Part shown: positions 45,282 through 53,906 of the stretch, one piece after another
Layout: every line of letters begins with the position of its first letter
Numbering within the stretch: position 1 is the first letter of the stretch
Source of the DNA: Pedobacter sp. Leaf216
Lineage (GTDB): Bacteria > Bacteroidota > Bacteroidia > Sphingobacteriales > Sphingobacteriaceae
DNA: 64,000 bases
NCBI RefSeq assembly: GCF_001421515.1
Contig: NZ_LMKM01000036.1
Span: 124,001-188,000, forward strand
Direction: 5' to 3'
Program-made: the position numbers and the translations under genes
Notes under the pieces: model-generated
Told to the model about the DNA's origin: nothing
What the model saw: the letters and a program-made list of their open reading frames with translations, nothing else
Database searches by the model: none

Positions 45282-47144
45282 CTACTTATTAATATATACC
45301 ATTAAAACTGATATATCTGATGGTGATACGCCAGAAATGCGTGAAGCCTGACCTAAAGTACGTGGTTTTATTTTAAATAATTTTTCACGCGCTTCTTTTG
45401 AAATAGAAACCAATTTATTATAATCAAAATCCGACTTAATTTCCTTGTCTTCCATTTTAAGCATTTTAGCTACAATCTCATTTTCTTTTTCGAAATAGCT
45501 TTCGTATTTGATTTTTATTTCCGCCTGCTCAATTGTTTCGTTATCTAAATCCTGGGTTGCTGCAGCAAGCGCTTTACTCACTTTAATCAAATCAGGTAAA
45601 CCAACATGCGGTCTGCCTACCAAGCTATGGATTTTTACATTTTGATTCAACGGGCTTGATCCTAAACTTTCAAGCATCGGATTGGCATCAGCCATTTCTA
45701 TACCTTGGTTTTTAGTAAATTTAACTAAAGCATCAGCTTTAGCAATTTTCTGATTTACTTTGTCTAATCGCTCATCAGAAATTAAACCCAATTCATGGCC
45801 AATAGGAGAGAGGCGGATATCAGCATTATCTTGTCGTAGCAATAAGCGGTGTTCGGCGCGTGAAGTAAACATGCGGTAAGGTTCTTCCGTTCCTTTGGTA
45901 ACAAGATCGTCAATTAAAACACCAATATAACTATCTGATCGTTTCATAATCAGCTCATGTTTATCCGTAATTTTTTGATGCGCATTTATTCCTGCCATAA
46001 AACCTTGACAAGCCGCTTCTTCATAACCCGTTGTTCCGTTAATTTGCCCGGCTAAAAATAAATTGCTGATCAGTTTAGTTTCCAGTGTTAACGATAGCTG
46101 AGTAGGTGGGAAGAAATCATATTCAATAGCGTAACCTGGTCTGAACATTTTTGCTTGCTCAAAACCCGGTATTAATCTTAACGCTTTAAATTGTACATCT
46201 TCAGGAAGTGAAGTTGAAAAACCATTTACATAAATTTCACAGGTATTCCATCCTTCAGGTTCAACAAAAATTTGGTGTCTGTCGCGTTCAGCAAAACGGT
46301 TAATTTTATCTTCAATAGATGGGCAGTATCTCGGGCCTAAACCTTTAATTCTACCCGTAAACATCGGCGACTTTTCAAAACCTTCTTTCAATGTTTCATG
46401 TACATCTCCATTGGTATACGTAATCCAGCAACACCGTTGATCAGTTGAAACGGTGGTGTCAGTATAAGAGAATTTGCCAGGATTTTCATCTCCCCATTGC
46501 TCTTCCATTTTAGAATAATCTAAACTTCTACCATCAACACGTGGGGGAGTACCTGTTTTCATTCTGCCAGCCTCCATACCTAATTCTACCAGTTGTTCGG
46601 TAATTCCTGTCGATGCTCTTTCAGCAGTTCTGCCTCCTCCAAATTTCTTTTCTCCAATGTGCATTACACCGTTTAAAAATGTTCCATTGGTGAGTACAAC
46701 TGCGGTACTTTCTATCTCTATTCCTAACGATGTTTTTACACCATAAACGGTATTGTCTTTCACTAACAAACCAACAACACTATCCTGCCACATATCAACA
46801 TTCGGAGTACGCTCCAATGCCAACCTCCATTCTTCAGCAAAACGCATCCTATCAATCTGAGCACGCGGACTCCACATTGCAGGCCCTTTTGATTTATTGA
46901 GCATTCTAAATTGTATGGTTGATTTATCGGATATAATACCTGAATAACCACCCATAGCATCAACCTCACGAACAATTTGTCCTTTCGCTACACCACCCAT
47001 GGCAGGGTTACAACTCATCTGGGCAATAGTACCCATATTCATTGTAATTAGTAAAACAGAAGATCCTAGATTGGCGGCAGCTGCGGCAGCTTCACAGCCT
47101 GCGTGACCAGCACCAACAACAATCAAATCATATTTTGCAAACAT
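45282..47144 (-). CDS. mnmG: tRNA uridine-5-carboxymethylaminomethyl enzyme MnmG (GidA)
   Basis: With MnmE it installs the carboxymethylaminomethyl group on U34 of tRNAs, using FAD. The 620 residues show the FAD motif GAGHAGCEAAAAAANLG at the N-terminus, NPAMGGVAKGQIVREVDAMGG, TPPRVDGRSLDYSKM, RYCPSIEDKI and the C-terminal helical domain. MnmG is often close to chromosomal origins, and here two parS sites lie 21 to 168 bases upstream of its start. Confidence 0.97.
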   Translation of the reverse strand: MFAKYDLIVVGAGHAGCEAAAAAANLGSSVLLITMNMGTIAQMSCNPAMGGVAKGQIVREVDAMGGYSGIISDKSTIQFRMLNKSKGPAMWSPRAQIDRMRFAEEWRLALERTPNVDMWQDSVVGLLVKDNTVYGVKTSLGIEIESTAVVLTNGTFLNGVMHIGEKKFGGGRTAERASTGITEQLVELGMEAGRMKTGTPPRVDGRSLDYSKMEEQWGDENPGKFSYTDTTVSTDQRCCWITYTNGDVHETLKEGFEKSPMFTGRIKGLGPRYCPSIEDKINRFAERDRHQIFVEPEGWNTCEIYVNGFSTSLPEDVQFKALRLIPGFEQAKMFRPGYAIEYDFFPPTQLSLTLETKLISNLFLAGQINGTTGYEEAACQGFMAGINAHQKITDKHELIMKRSDSYIGVLIDDLVTKGTEEPYRMFTSRAEHRLLLRQDNADIRLSPIGHELGLISDERLDKVNQKIAKADALVKFTKNQGIEMADANPMLESLGSSPLNQNVKIHSLVGRPHVGLPDLIKVSKALAAATQDLDNETIEQAEIKIKYESYFEKENEIVAKMLKMEDKEIKSDFDYNKLVSISKEAREKLFKIKPRTLGQASRISGVSPSDISVLMVYINK

Positions 47145-47164
47145 TTTCTTTTTGTATATTTAAT

Positions 47165-47180
47165 TGTTCCACGTGAAACA
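47165..47180. promoter_or_regulatory. parS site 1 (ParB binding)
   Basis: TGTTCCACGTGAAACA is identical to the parS sequence described in Bacillus and one base from the perfect 16-base consensus palindrome. Flanking AAT and ATT extend the symmetry to 22 bases. It lies between mnmG and the ABC-F gene. Confidence 0.93.
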
Positions 47181-47296
47181 ATTATTATAAATCTTTATTT
47201 AACTATATAATATAAGGCTACTGTTATACAAATTCATTCAATAGTGATAACTGAATACGTATGTTCTAATGAAGTTATTTATTTGGTGAAATAACA

Positions 47297-47312
47297 TGTT
47301 CCACGTGAAACA
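47297..47312. promoter_or_regulatory. parS site 2 (ParB binding)
   Basis: A second TGTTCCACGTGAAACA, same orientation as site 1 and 132 bases from it. A pair of exact parS sites in a 204-base intergenic gap is not expected by chance. Confidence 0.93.
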
Positions 47313-47348
47313 CCAAGACTCAATTTACCTTCAAATTATATTTTCTTA

Positions 47349-49208
47349 TTATGACAACTCAAGCCAACGCAGCGTTAACTCATCGAGTTTTGACTGAAGA
47401 ATTTCTATCTCGCTAGAAACTTCTTGAATTTTTACATAGTCAGCGGCATCGATTTTAGTTAGATTTTCGTTAAGCAAAGCGATTTTATTTTCTAAATCTG
47501 CAATACCTTTTTCGCTATCTTCTAATTCTTTTTGTTCTTTAAAACTCAACTTTTTTACTGCTTTGGTCGGTGTAACTTCAACAATAGGAGCAGTGGTTTT
47601 CTTAGTTTCGGTTTTAACTTTTGGTTGTTCCAAACTCAAACGGTACTCCGAATAATTGCCATTGTATATTTTAACTACTCCTTCGCCCTCCATAATAAAT
47701 AGCTGATCGCTCATTTTATCGAGCAGGTACCTATCATGTGAAACCAACATTAAAATACCTGGAAAATTTTCTAAGAATTCTTCCAAAACATTTAAAGTAT
47801 CAATATCTAAATCATTGGTAGGCTCATCCAAAATCAAAAAATTTGGATTCTGCATCAACACCTTCATCAGGTTCAGACGCTTCTTTTCTCCACCACTTAA
47901 TTTCTCAACCATACCATGTTGTTTCTTTGGAGGAAAGAGAAAAAGCGTGAGTAGGGCAGAAGCAGTGATTACAGAACCATCTGCCATTTTTATATATTCC
48001 GCATCCGATTTCACAATATCGATTACCCTTTCTTTTGGATCGAATGTTAAACCGCCTTGTTTGTAATAACCAAACACAGTAGTTTCACCAGTATCAACTT
48101 TCCCTGAATCTGGCGTAAGCTGGCTGGTTATAATGTTTAACAAGGTTGATTTTCCAGTTCCATTCTTTCCGGCTAAACCAATTCTGTCTCCTTTTTTGAA
48201 GGTGTAACTAAAATCGTTTATAATAGCACGGCCATCAAATGCTTTTGATATGTGTTCTACTTCAATTATCTTCCCACCTTGCCTCGACATCTTCATTTGG
48301 AGGTTAATACTCTGATTATCAGTCTTTTTCTTTGATTTTTCTTCTAAATCGTAAAAAGCATTGATTCTGGCGTTAGATTTTGTTCCACGTGCCTGTGGCA
48401 TGCGTCTCATCCACTCCAATTCTTTCTTTAATAGCTGTTGGTTTTTATGTAAAACCGTTGCGTCTAAAGCTTCTCTTTCACTTTTCTTTTCCAGGAAATA
48501 GGCATAGTTTCCGTTATAGTTAAATATTTTTCCTCTATCTAACTCAACGATGGTGTTGCAAACATTATCTAAAAAATAACGGTCGTGGGTAACCAATAGT
48601 ATTGTTTTTTGCCCCGTGGTTAATAATTTTTCCAACCATTCAATGGTATCAATATCCAAATGGTTGGTTGGCTCATCAAGCACCAAAATTTCCGGATCTT
48701 CAATTAAAAGTTTAGCCAGGGCCAAACGTTTCTTTTGTCCGCCAGATAGGGTAGATATTTTTTGTTGAAGATGGGTAATACCCATTCTGTTTAGAATGGT
48801 TTTGATCTCATGCTCATATTCCCAGGCGTTATGCTCACTTAATTCTTCGTATAAGCGATTAAGTGTTTTCTCATCCGGGTTGGGATTCTCAATTAATTCC
48901 TCATACTCTTTAATGAGCTGCTGTTGTTTATTTTCTAGAGAAAATATATGGTCACTGATTGAAAAACCTTCAGTAAACTGTGGTTCTTGGTCGAGAAAGC
49001 CAATTTTAACAGCTTTATTTTTTACAATTTTACCTTCAAGCGGAGGGAACCTTTCTGCTAATAGTTTCAAAAGTGTACTCTTACCTGCACCATTAATTCC
49101 AACCAACGCAACACGCTGACCGGAGTTAATACCTAAGGTTAAATTTTTAAATAGCCATTCGTCATGATAACCATGACCTAAGCCTTCTGCCGCAATTAGT
49201 GTGCTCAA
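47349..49208 (-). CDS. ABC-F family ATPase (Uup-like)
   Basis: A 619-residue soluble protein with two ABC domains and no membrane segment, the ABC-F type that acts on ribosomes. Walker A motifs are GINGAGKST and GKNGTGKST; signature motifs LSGGQKKRL and LSGGEKKRL; Walker B with DEPTNHLDIDTIEWLEK and DEPTNDLDIDTLNVL. The inter-domain linker (EREALDATVLHKNQQLLKKEL) and the C-terminal coiled coil (about 550-619) match Uup. The start is TTG at 49206-49208, with no ATG nearby upstream; the resulting N-terminus (STLIAAEGLGHGYHD) aligns with the family. Uup affects transposon excision and replication in E. coli. The 5' flank leads into a 484-base non-coding gap. Confidence 0.9.
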   Translation of the reverse strand: MSTLIAAEGLGHGYHDEWLFKNLTLGINSGQRVALVGINGAGKSTLLKLLAERFPPLEGKIVKNKAVKIGFLDQEPQFTEGFSISDHIFSLENKQQQLIKEYEELIENPNPDEKTLNRLYEELSEHNAWEYEHEIKTILNRMGITHLQQKISTLSGGQKKRLALAKLLIEDPEILVLDEPTNHLDIDTIEWLEKLLTTGQKTILLVTHDRYFLDNVCNTIVELDRGKIFNYNGNYAYFLEKKSEREALDATVLHKNQQLLKKELEWMRRMPQARGTKSNARINAFYDLEEKSKKKTDNQSINLQMKMSRQGGKIIEVEHISKAFDGRAIINDFSYTFKKGDRIGLAGKNGTGKSTLLNIITSQLTPDSGKVDTGETTVFGYYKQGGLTFDPKERVIDIVKSDAEYIKMADGSVITASALLTLFLFPPKKQHGMVEKLSGGEKKRLNLMKVLMQNPNFLILDEPTNDLDIDTLNVLEEFLENFPGILMLVSHDRYLLDKMSDQLFIMEGEGVVKIYNGNYSEYRLSLEQPKVKTETKKTTAPIVEVTPTKAVKKLSFKEQKELEDSEKGIADLENKIALLNENLTKIDAADYVKIQEVSSEIEILQSKLDELTLRWLELS

Positions 49209-49692
49209 TTTTTTTGTATTTCGGTTTTATAAAGGAAAATTAGTGCAAAAGTAAGTATAAAATATTTGGAACAGCATAATCAAATTGTAAAGGGCTTCTG
49301 TATCAGTTAAAAATGGCAGAATATTGATGTTTTAGTTTATATATCATTAGTAAACCTATCTATAAAAGAAAACAGCGGCTGGAATCGCTCCGCCGCTGCT
49401 TCAATCATTAACTAAAACTAAACTTTATCTTCTAGGGTGATTGGATTGCAATCATCAATTTTATATCTTGGTGTTGTTTTTTGTTATAAGACTGCTGTAG
49501 CCAATAAATGTTGCACAAAATATTGCTTAATTATACCAGTAGGGGGTAATAGTCGACGAACAGCGTTAACTTTTAGACGAACGCCATTAAATAATTGAGA
49601 TGGAAAGATAGCAGGAGCTTTGCTAAAACAAGTTCAGCGTTTTAGATAATACTGAAAATAGAATTATTAATCCTTGAAAAGGTTTATAGAGA
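49209..49692. other. 484-base gap between ybeY and the ABC-F gene, possible small RNA
   Basis: No protein gene is seen. On the minus strand a strong terminator lies at 49364-49398, about 300 bases beyond the ybeY stop, so a transcript seems to end here that is not explained by an annotated gene. Near 49455 the minus strand has a short frame MIAIQSP, too short to judge. The region may be a small RNA or a long 3' untranslated region of ybeY. No clear promoter was found. Confidence 0.35.
49364..49398 (-). terminator. Orphan minus-strand terminator
   Basis: CAGCGGC (49373-49379) pairs with GCCGCTG (49392-49398), 12-base loop; on the minus strand it is followed by TTTTCTTTT. It is well separated from both neighbouring genes. 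Confidence 0.75.
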
Positions 49693-50130
49693 TTAAACTA
49701 AGCCAATTCGTGCCCGATAGGCAAGATATTCATCTTCTTTCTCAGTCATAAGGGTTTTGGCGGCTTTTCCTTTGTCTTTATAGCCTAATAAATGTAGTGT
49801 TCCATGAATCATTATACGGCAAACCTCGTCAAACTCTAGTGTTTTAAAAGTTTTTGCATTTTCTTTAACCCGTTCAATGCTGATGAAAATATCGCTTACA
49901 ATTAGTTTTTCGACATCAGAATTATCAAAAGTGATGATATCGGTGTAAGTATCATGATTTAAATACTGTTGGTTGATGCTTAAAAGATACTCGTCGCTAC
50001 AGAAAATAAAGTTAAGTTCTTGTAGTTGATATCCCTCTTTTTCAATTGAAGCTTTTATCCATTTTTTTACTTTAAGTTTTTGAGGAAGATTATAGCTTAC
50101 TGATTCAGAGAAGAAGGATATTGCTGGCAT
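49693..50130 (-). CDS. ybeY: rRNA maturation RNase YbeY
   Basis: Zinc endoribonuclease for rRNA 3' end processing and 70S quality control. The start is ATG at 50128-50130 (145 residues); a TTG at 50151 gives a longer frame without support. The motif HGTLHLLGYKDK gives His109 and His113, but the third canonical zinc ligand (HGxLHLxGYDH) is replaced: position 119 is Asp, followed by Lys. Bacteroidota YbeY proteins commonly show this GYKDK form, as far as I recall. Other family parts: LNFIFCSDEYLLSINQQYLN, DTYTDIITFD. A family A repeat precedes it. Confidence 0.9.
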   Translation of the reverse strand: MPAISFFSESVSYNLPQKLKVKKWIKASIEKEGYQLQELNFIFCSDEYLLSINQQYLNHDTYTDIITFDNSDVEKLIVSDIFISIERVKENAKTFKTLEFDEVCRIMIHGTLHLLGYKDKGKAAKTLMTEKEDEYLAYRARIGLV

Positions 50131-50174
50131 AAAAGGAGGTATTTGCTGCAAATTTAAGAAATATTATAGTAGTT

Positions 50175-50284
50175 CCCGTCATCTCGACTGGAGTGCAACG
50201 GAATGGAGAGATCTTTAATTAAAAAGATTGTAGGCAAGGTTAAAAGATTTCTCGACTCCACTTTGTTCCGCTCGAAATGACGGG
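50175..50284. repeat. Dispersed palindromic repeat, family A (longest copy)
   Basis: Outer arms CCCGTCATCTCGA (50175-50187) and TCGAAATGACGGG (50272-50284); inner GGAGAGATCTTT and AAAGATTTCTC are the second pair. It lies between two minus-strand genes (ybeY and DUF4175). Confidence 0.88.
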
Positions 50285-50317
50285 ACGATTTACGTAACCC
50301 TATCGTAAATCCAAACA

Positions 50318-53300
50318 TCATTGTACCATATTCAGTGATTTCAAATATTCGGCAATTTTGTTTTTATAGTAATAGTTTAAACTTGGTGGAAGTTTTTGCA
50401 ACATATCATTACCATTTTGTTGCTGTTTTTTAAACTGATCGACCATTTTTTGATAGGATGGCGGAAATTCCCTGGCTGCTTTACTTTCGCGTTTAGCATC
50501 TTCTTCCTGGTCGCGTTCTGCTTTTTCTGCTTCTAATAATTTGGTTAACAGTTCTTTTTGCCGGTTTAAAGTTTCTTGTTGTAAACGTTTGTTAACCAGA
50601 TCACTTTCCGTTTGTTTCATTTCTTTAATGGCTTCATTGAGGTTGCCCATCTTTTCTGAACCATCCTTATTTTCTTCGCGGTTAATTTTTTCTAAAGCCT
50701 GGCGGATCATTTGCTGTTGCTGTGCCATTTTACCGAATTCCTGGCTCATTTGCCCTTTGCCAACAGTACCTTGGTTGCCTCCTTGTTTTTGCATCTGCTC
50801 ACGGGCCTTTTGCATACTTTTATTCAGCTGGTCTTGCATCTGCGAAAGCTGTTTCATGCCTTGCTTTTGTTTCTTTCCACTACCACCTTTGCCATTTTTT
50901 TGCATATTCTGCAGTTGGCTCAGTGCTTCGCTCAACATTAAGGTGAGGTTGTTAACCGATGTCATAGTTAACTGCTGAAAACGGTTTGCCTCTGCAGTTC
51001 TTCTATCCCCTAAGCGCTCTAAACTTTTATCAAGGTTAAAATTGATTTTGTTCATTTCCTCATTTACAGTCGATTCTATTTGTGGTACACGTTTACTGAG
51101 GCTGTATAAACTATCGGCAATTGTTTTAAGGTTATCTTTAATGCTGCGCTGTTTTTGAACATTGCTGATATAAGAGGGGTCAGCTGCAGTCATTTTCTTT
51201 AAGGAAAGCATTACCTTTTCCTGATCAAAAGAAGTGGTTAATAAGTTCTCCAACAAGCGGCGCAACTCTTTGGCATTCAGGTTGTTTTCCATTTCCTCAC
51301 CCTGCTGTTGCATATCGCTCATTTTTTTAGATAACTTTTCCATCTGCTCACCGGCTTTTTGCTGTTTCTGGCTGGCACCTTTTGAGTCTTTTTTGTCTAA
51401 AGCATCTTTGCTGTCCTGCTGCTCTTTTTGAATATCCTGAACATCTTTTTCTGGATTTTCGAATGGATTTGGTCTATCCAGTGTTTTATTTTTTTCTTCA
51501 AGCTTTTTAAGGTCTTCCTTAAGGTCTTTCATCTCCTTGTTCAGTGCATCCTGTTTCTGCTTTAACGATTCATTATCCTGCTTTCTATCTTTGGTTTGCT
51601 CAGCGAGTTCCTTTTGCTCTTTAGCGAGTTCATTTAAGCGATCGATATCCGTTTGAAGGTTTTGTTCAAATTCTAACTGCTTGTAGAGTTCTAAAATCCT
51701 GTCGAGCTCATTTTTAAGGGTTTTGTTATCCAACTGCATCTTTGAAAGTTCATTTTGCGTTTGGTCCTTATTTTTTTCATTCATCAGGTTTTGCAGTTTC
51801 TGTAAAAGATCTTTGGTTTTCTCGTCCAAAACATTGTCGAAAAGATCTTTTATCTGCTTTTGTTTTTCTAAAAGTTCCTCGTTTTGTTGCTGATCGTCCT
51901 GTTGCTGAATATTTTTTTCATTCTGTTCTTTAATTTCTTTCACAGCTTCATCAAGCTGCTTTTGCTTGTCTAATAAGGCTTCAATTTGCTTTTTATCTTC
52001 GAAAGAGATTTGTTTTTTATCAATGAGGCTTTCGGCTACTTTTTTACTTTCTTTTTCGATTGTATTTGCCAAACGGATAGCCGATTGCATTTTTTGCTTC
52101 AAAGCCTGGTTGCTGGCACTTACCTGTTCGGCAGTTTCCTTTTTTGTGGGCTGTTTAAATGTTTTAATTTCAGATCGGGTAACTTTAGCGCCGTTAACTG
52201 CATCATTGTCGGCCACTTCGAAATAATATTCAATTTCCTGACCCGGCTTGGCCATAGCGGTTTTTAAGTCCCAGAAATAGAAAAAAGAATTTTCTGTTGC
52301 ATTGCTTTTAATGGCTATATTTTTGGTAACAGTGGCTACAATGTGCCTGTTTTCTTTAATGTTATATTTGAAACTTAAGCGGCTAAATCCATAATCATCG
52401 GTAACTTGTCCGTTAAAATAAAGGGCTTTATTGCTAACTGAATCTGGTTTTTCTTCTACAGCAATTGCCGGAGATTGATCTTTTACCACAGTAATTTGGT
52501 GTGATAAGGAATCTCTGAGCGTAACATATTGGTTTTTAGGGGTAATGCTATATTTAGAATTGCTCCTAATGGTTGCATTAAAAGCAGATTCATTATCGGT
52601 TACTTTTAAGGTATTTTCTTTCCCATTTAAAACAAACAAAAGTGCTGTACTTTGCCCTGTTTTAAAGTTCCAGGTAACCTTGGTGCCTTCAGGCAAGAGC
52701 ATATCACCAACATTGGCAATCAATTCTTGTTTTTTGCCCAAATAAGCGGGATAAGTTAATGTTGCTGTTGCGTTTAACAGTTCAGGGCGGGGTTTTACCG
52801 TTATAGTAAATACAGAAGAACTGAAGCCTCCTCCTTTAAAAATAAGTTTTTTATCGGCTTGTATATTCTTTATGCTGTAATTGAATTTACTAATGCTCTG
52901 TTTTAGGAGTTTATAAGTGTTTTTTCCATCTTCAACATAAACTTCGGATGGAAGCTCATCTCCTGATAATTTAAGGTTTAAACTTAAATCATCGCCTTGG
53001 GTAGCGGTTAAACTTTTATTCAGAATTGCAAAAGTGAATGGCGCTTTTGGTGCAATGTATTCGTCGTATTTAAAAAAACTGTTTGTGCCTTCGCGTAAAA
53101 TGGCTGGGGCAATAATAGCGATGAGCAAAATGATTGAAAGCGGAACAAGTAGATATTTTAAGTATTTCCTGTTATCATTAATGCTTACTGCGGTATAAAA
53201 TGGAACAGGTTTGAGTTCGAGTATTTTTTGATCAATACTAGCAATAATCAGGTGATTGTTATTGGGCTGGTTTTCGGATAAACGATGAAGCTGCACGGTG

Positions 53301-53635
53301 TTGAGTAATTTATCCTTAATATCGGAAAAGTGATTTCCGATGATTACCGATGCTTCGTCAAAAGTGAGGTGTTTGCCCAGCTTTAACATTGCAAGCAAAG
53401 GTTTAACAATTAAAAAACCTACAAGCAAAATACCGGTGATGAGATAAGCAAAAAAGATAAAGGTTTTAAAACCAGCAGTTGGATTGAGGTAATACAGTGC
53501 TAAAAAAACAATGAGATACAAGGCTAAAAGAATGGCTGCAGCGTAAATACTACCACGCAAAATTTTATTCAGGTAAAATTTGCGGATAAACTCATCTATC
53601 TTTCTAAGTAATTCACTATAGTTATTGCTCACCAT
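50318..53635 (-). CDS. DUF4175 family large membrane protein
   Basis: A 1105-residue protein matching DUF4175. Two membrane segments at about 24-48 and 55-78, a third at about 160-180, then an extracytoplasmic beta-rich region (to about 500) and a long coiled-coil region (about 500-1080) very rich in Gln, Lys, Glu and Met, with many QKQ and EEMQ repeats (LSKKMSDMQQQGEEME, LSQMQDQLNKSMQKAREQMQ). The function is unknown; the layout suggests a membrane-anchored scaffold. No frame break. Between a family A repeat and a divergent GDPD-GH16 gene. Confidence 0.88.
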   Translation of the reverse strand: MVSNNYSELLRKIDEFIRKFYLNKILRGSIYAAAILLALYLIVFLALYYLNPTAGFKTFIFFAYLITGILLVGFLIVKPLLAMLKLGKHLTFDEASVIIGNHFSDIKDKLLNTVQLHRLSENQPNNNHLIIASIDQKILELKPVPFYTAVSINDNRKYLKYLLVPLSIILLIAIIAPAILREGTNSFFKYDEYIAPKAPFTFAILNKSLTATQGDDLSLNLKLSGDELPSEVYVEDGKNTYKLLKQSISKFNYSIKNIQADKKLIFKGGGFSSSVFTITVKPRPELLNATATLTYPAYLGKKQELIANVGDMLLPEGTKVTWNFKTGQSTALLFVLNGKENTLKVTDNESAFNATIRSNSKYSITPKNQYVTLRDSLSHQITVVKDQSPAIAVEEKPDSVSNKALYFNGQVTDDYGFSRLSFKYNIKENRHIVATVTKNIAIKSNATENSFFYFWDLKTAMAKPGQEIEYYFEVADNDAVNGAKVTRSEIKTFKQPTKKETAEQVSASNQALKQKMQSAIRLANTIEKESKKVAESLIDKKQISFEDKKQIEALLDKQKQLDEAVKEIKEQNEKNIQQQDDQQQNEELLEKQKQIKDLFDNVLDEKTKDLLQKLQNLMNEKNKDQTQNELSKMQLDNKTLKNELDRILELYKQLEFEQNLQTDIDRLNELAKEQKELAEQTKDRKQDNESLKQKQDALNKEMKDLKEDLKKLEEKNKTLDRPNPFENPEKDVQDIQKEQQDSKDALDKKDSKGASQKQQKAGEQMEKLSKKMSDMQQQGEEMENNLNAKELRRLLENLLTTSFDQEKVMLSLKKMTAADPSYISNVQKQRSIKDNLKTIADSLYSLSKRVPQIESTVNEEMNKINFNLDKSLERLGDRRTAEANRFQQLTMTSVNNLTLMLSEALSQLQNMQKNGKGGSGKKQKQGMKQLSQMQDQLNKSMQKAREQMQKQGGNQGTVGKGQMSQEFGKMAQQQQMIRQALEKINREENKDGSEKMGNLNEAIKEMKQTESDLVNKRLQQETLNRQKELLTKLLEAEKAERDQEEDAKRESKAAREFPPSYQKMVDQFKKQQQNGNDMLQKLPPSLNYYYKNKIAEYLKSLNMVQ

Positions 53636-53874
53636 ATCACTGTAAATGTAAAAATAGTTCTAATCAATTGAAAGAAACCATAGTAAGGTAACGCGTTTAT
53701 TTCATAATGTTTATCATTCACTATCAATTTACAAATAATTGGATATTGACTGGTGATAATTTACATTTTCAGTATAGTCTTTCTGCATATAACTAAGTTA
53801 ATTTAAAAACCATTATCTTGTTTTTATTAATACAAAGGTTACATAGATTTTAAACGAGTATTCTGATAAAAATC

Positions 53875-53882
53875 TACTTTTG
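53875..53882 (+). promoter_or_regulatory. Predicted minus-7 element of the GDPD-GH16 gene
   Basis: TACTTTTG matches TAnnTTTG exactly and lies 25 bases before the ATG at 53907. The expected minus-33 position (about 53851) reads TTTTAAAC, a poor match, so the promoter is likely but not complete. Confidence 0.5.
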
Positions 53883-53906
53883 ATTTTTTGTATAATCATG
53901 TTAAAT

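Noticed and set aside
47181..47296. oriC between the two parS sites
   Set aside because: The stretch is AT-rich but has no exact DnaA box (TTATNCACA); TTATACAAA is the closest, with two mismatches. No dnaA or dnaN gene is present.
48388..48403. TGTTCCACGTGCCTGT inside the ABC-F gene as a third parS site
   Set aside because: Only the left 11 bases match; the right arm differs at four of five positions, and it encodes part of the conserved linker of the protein.
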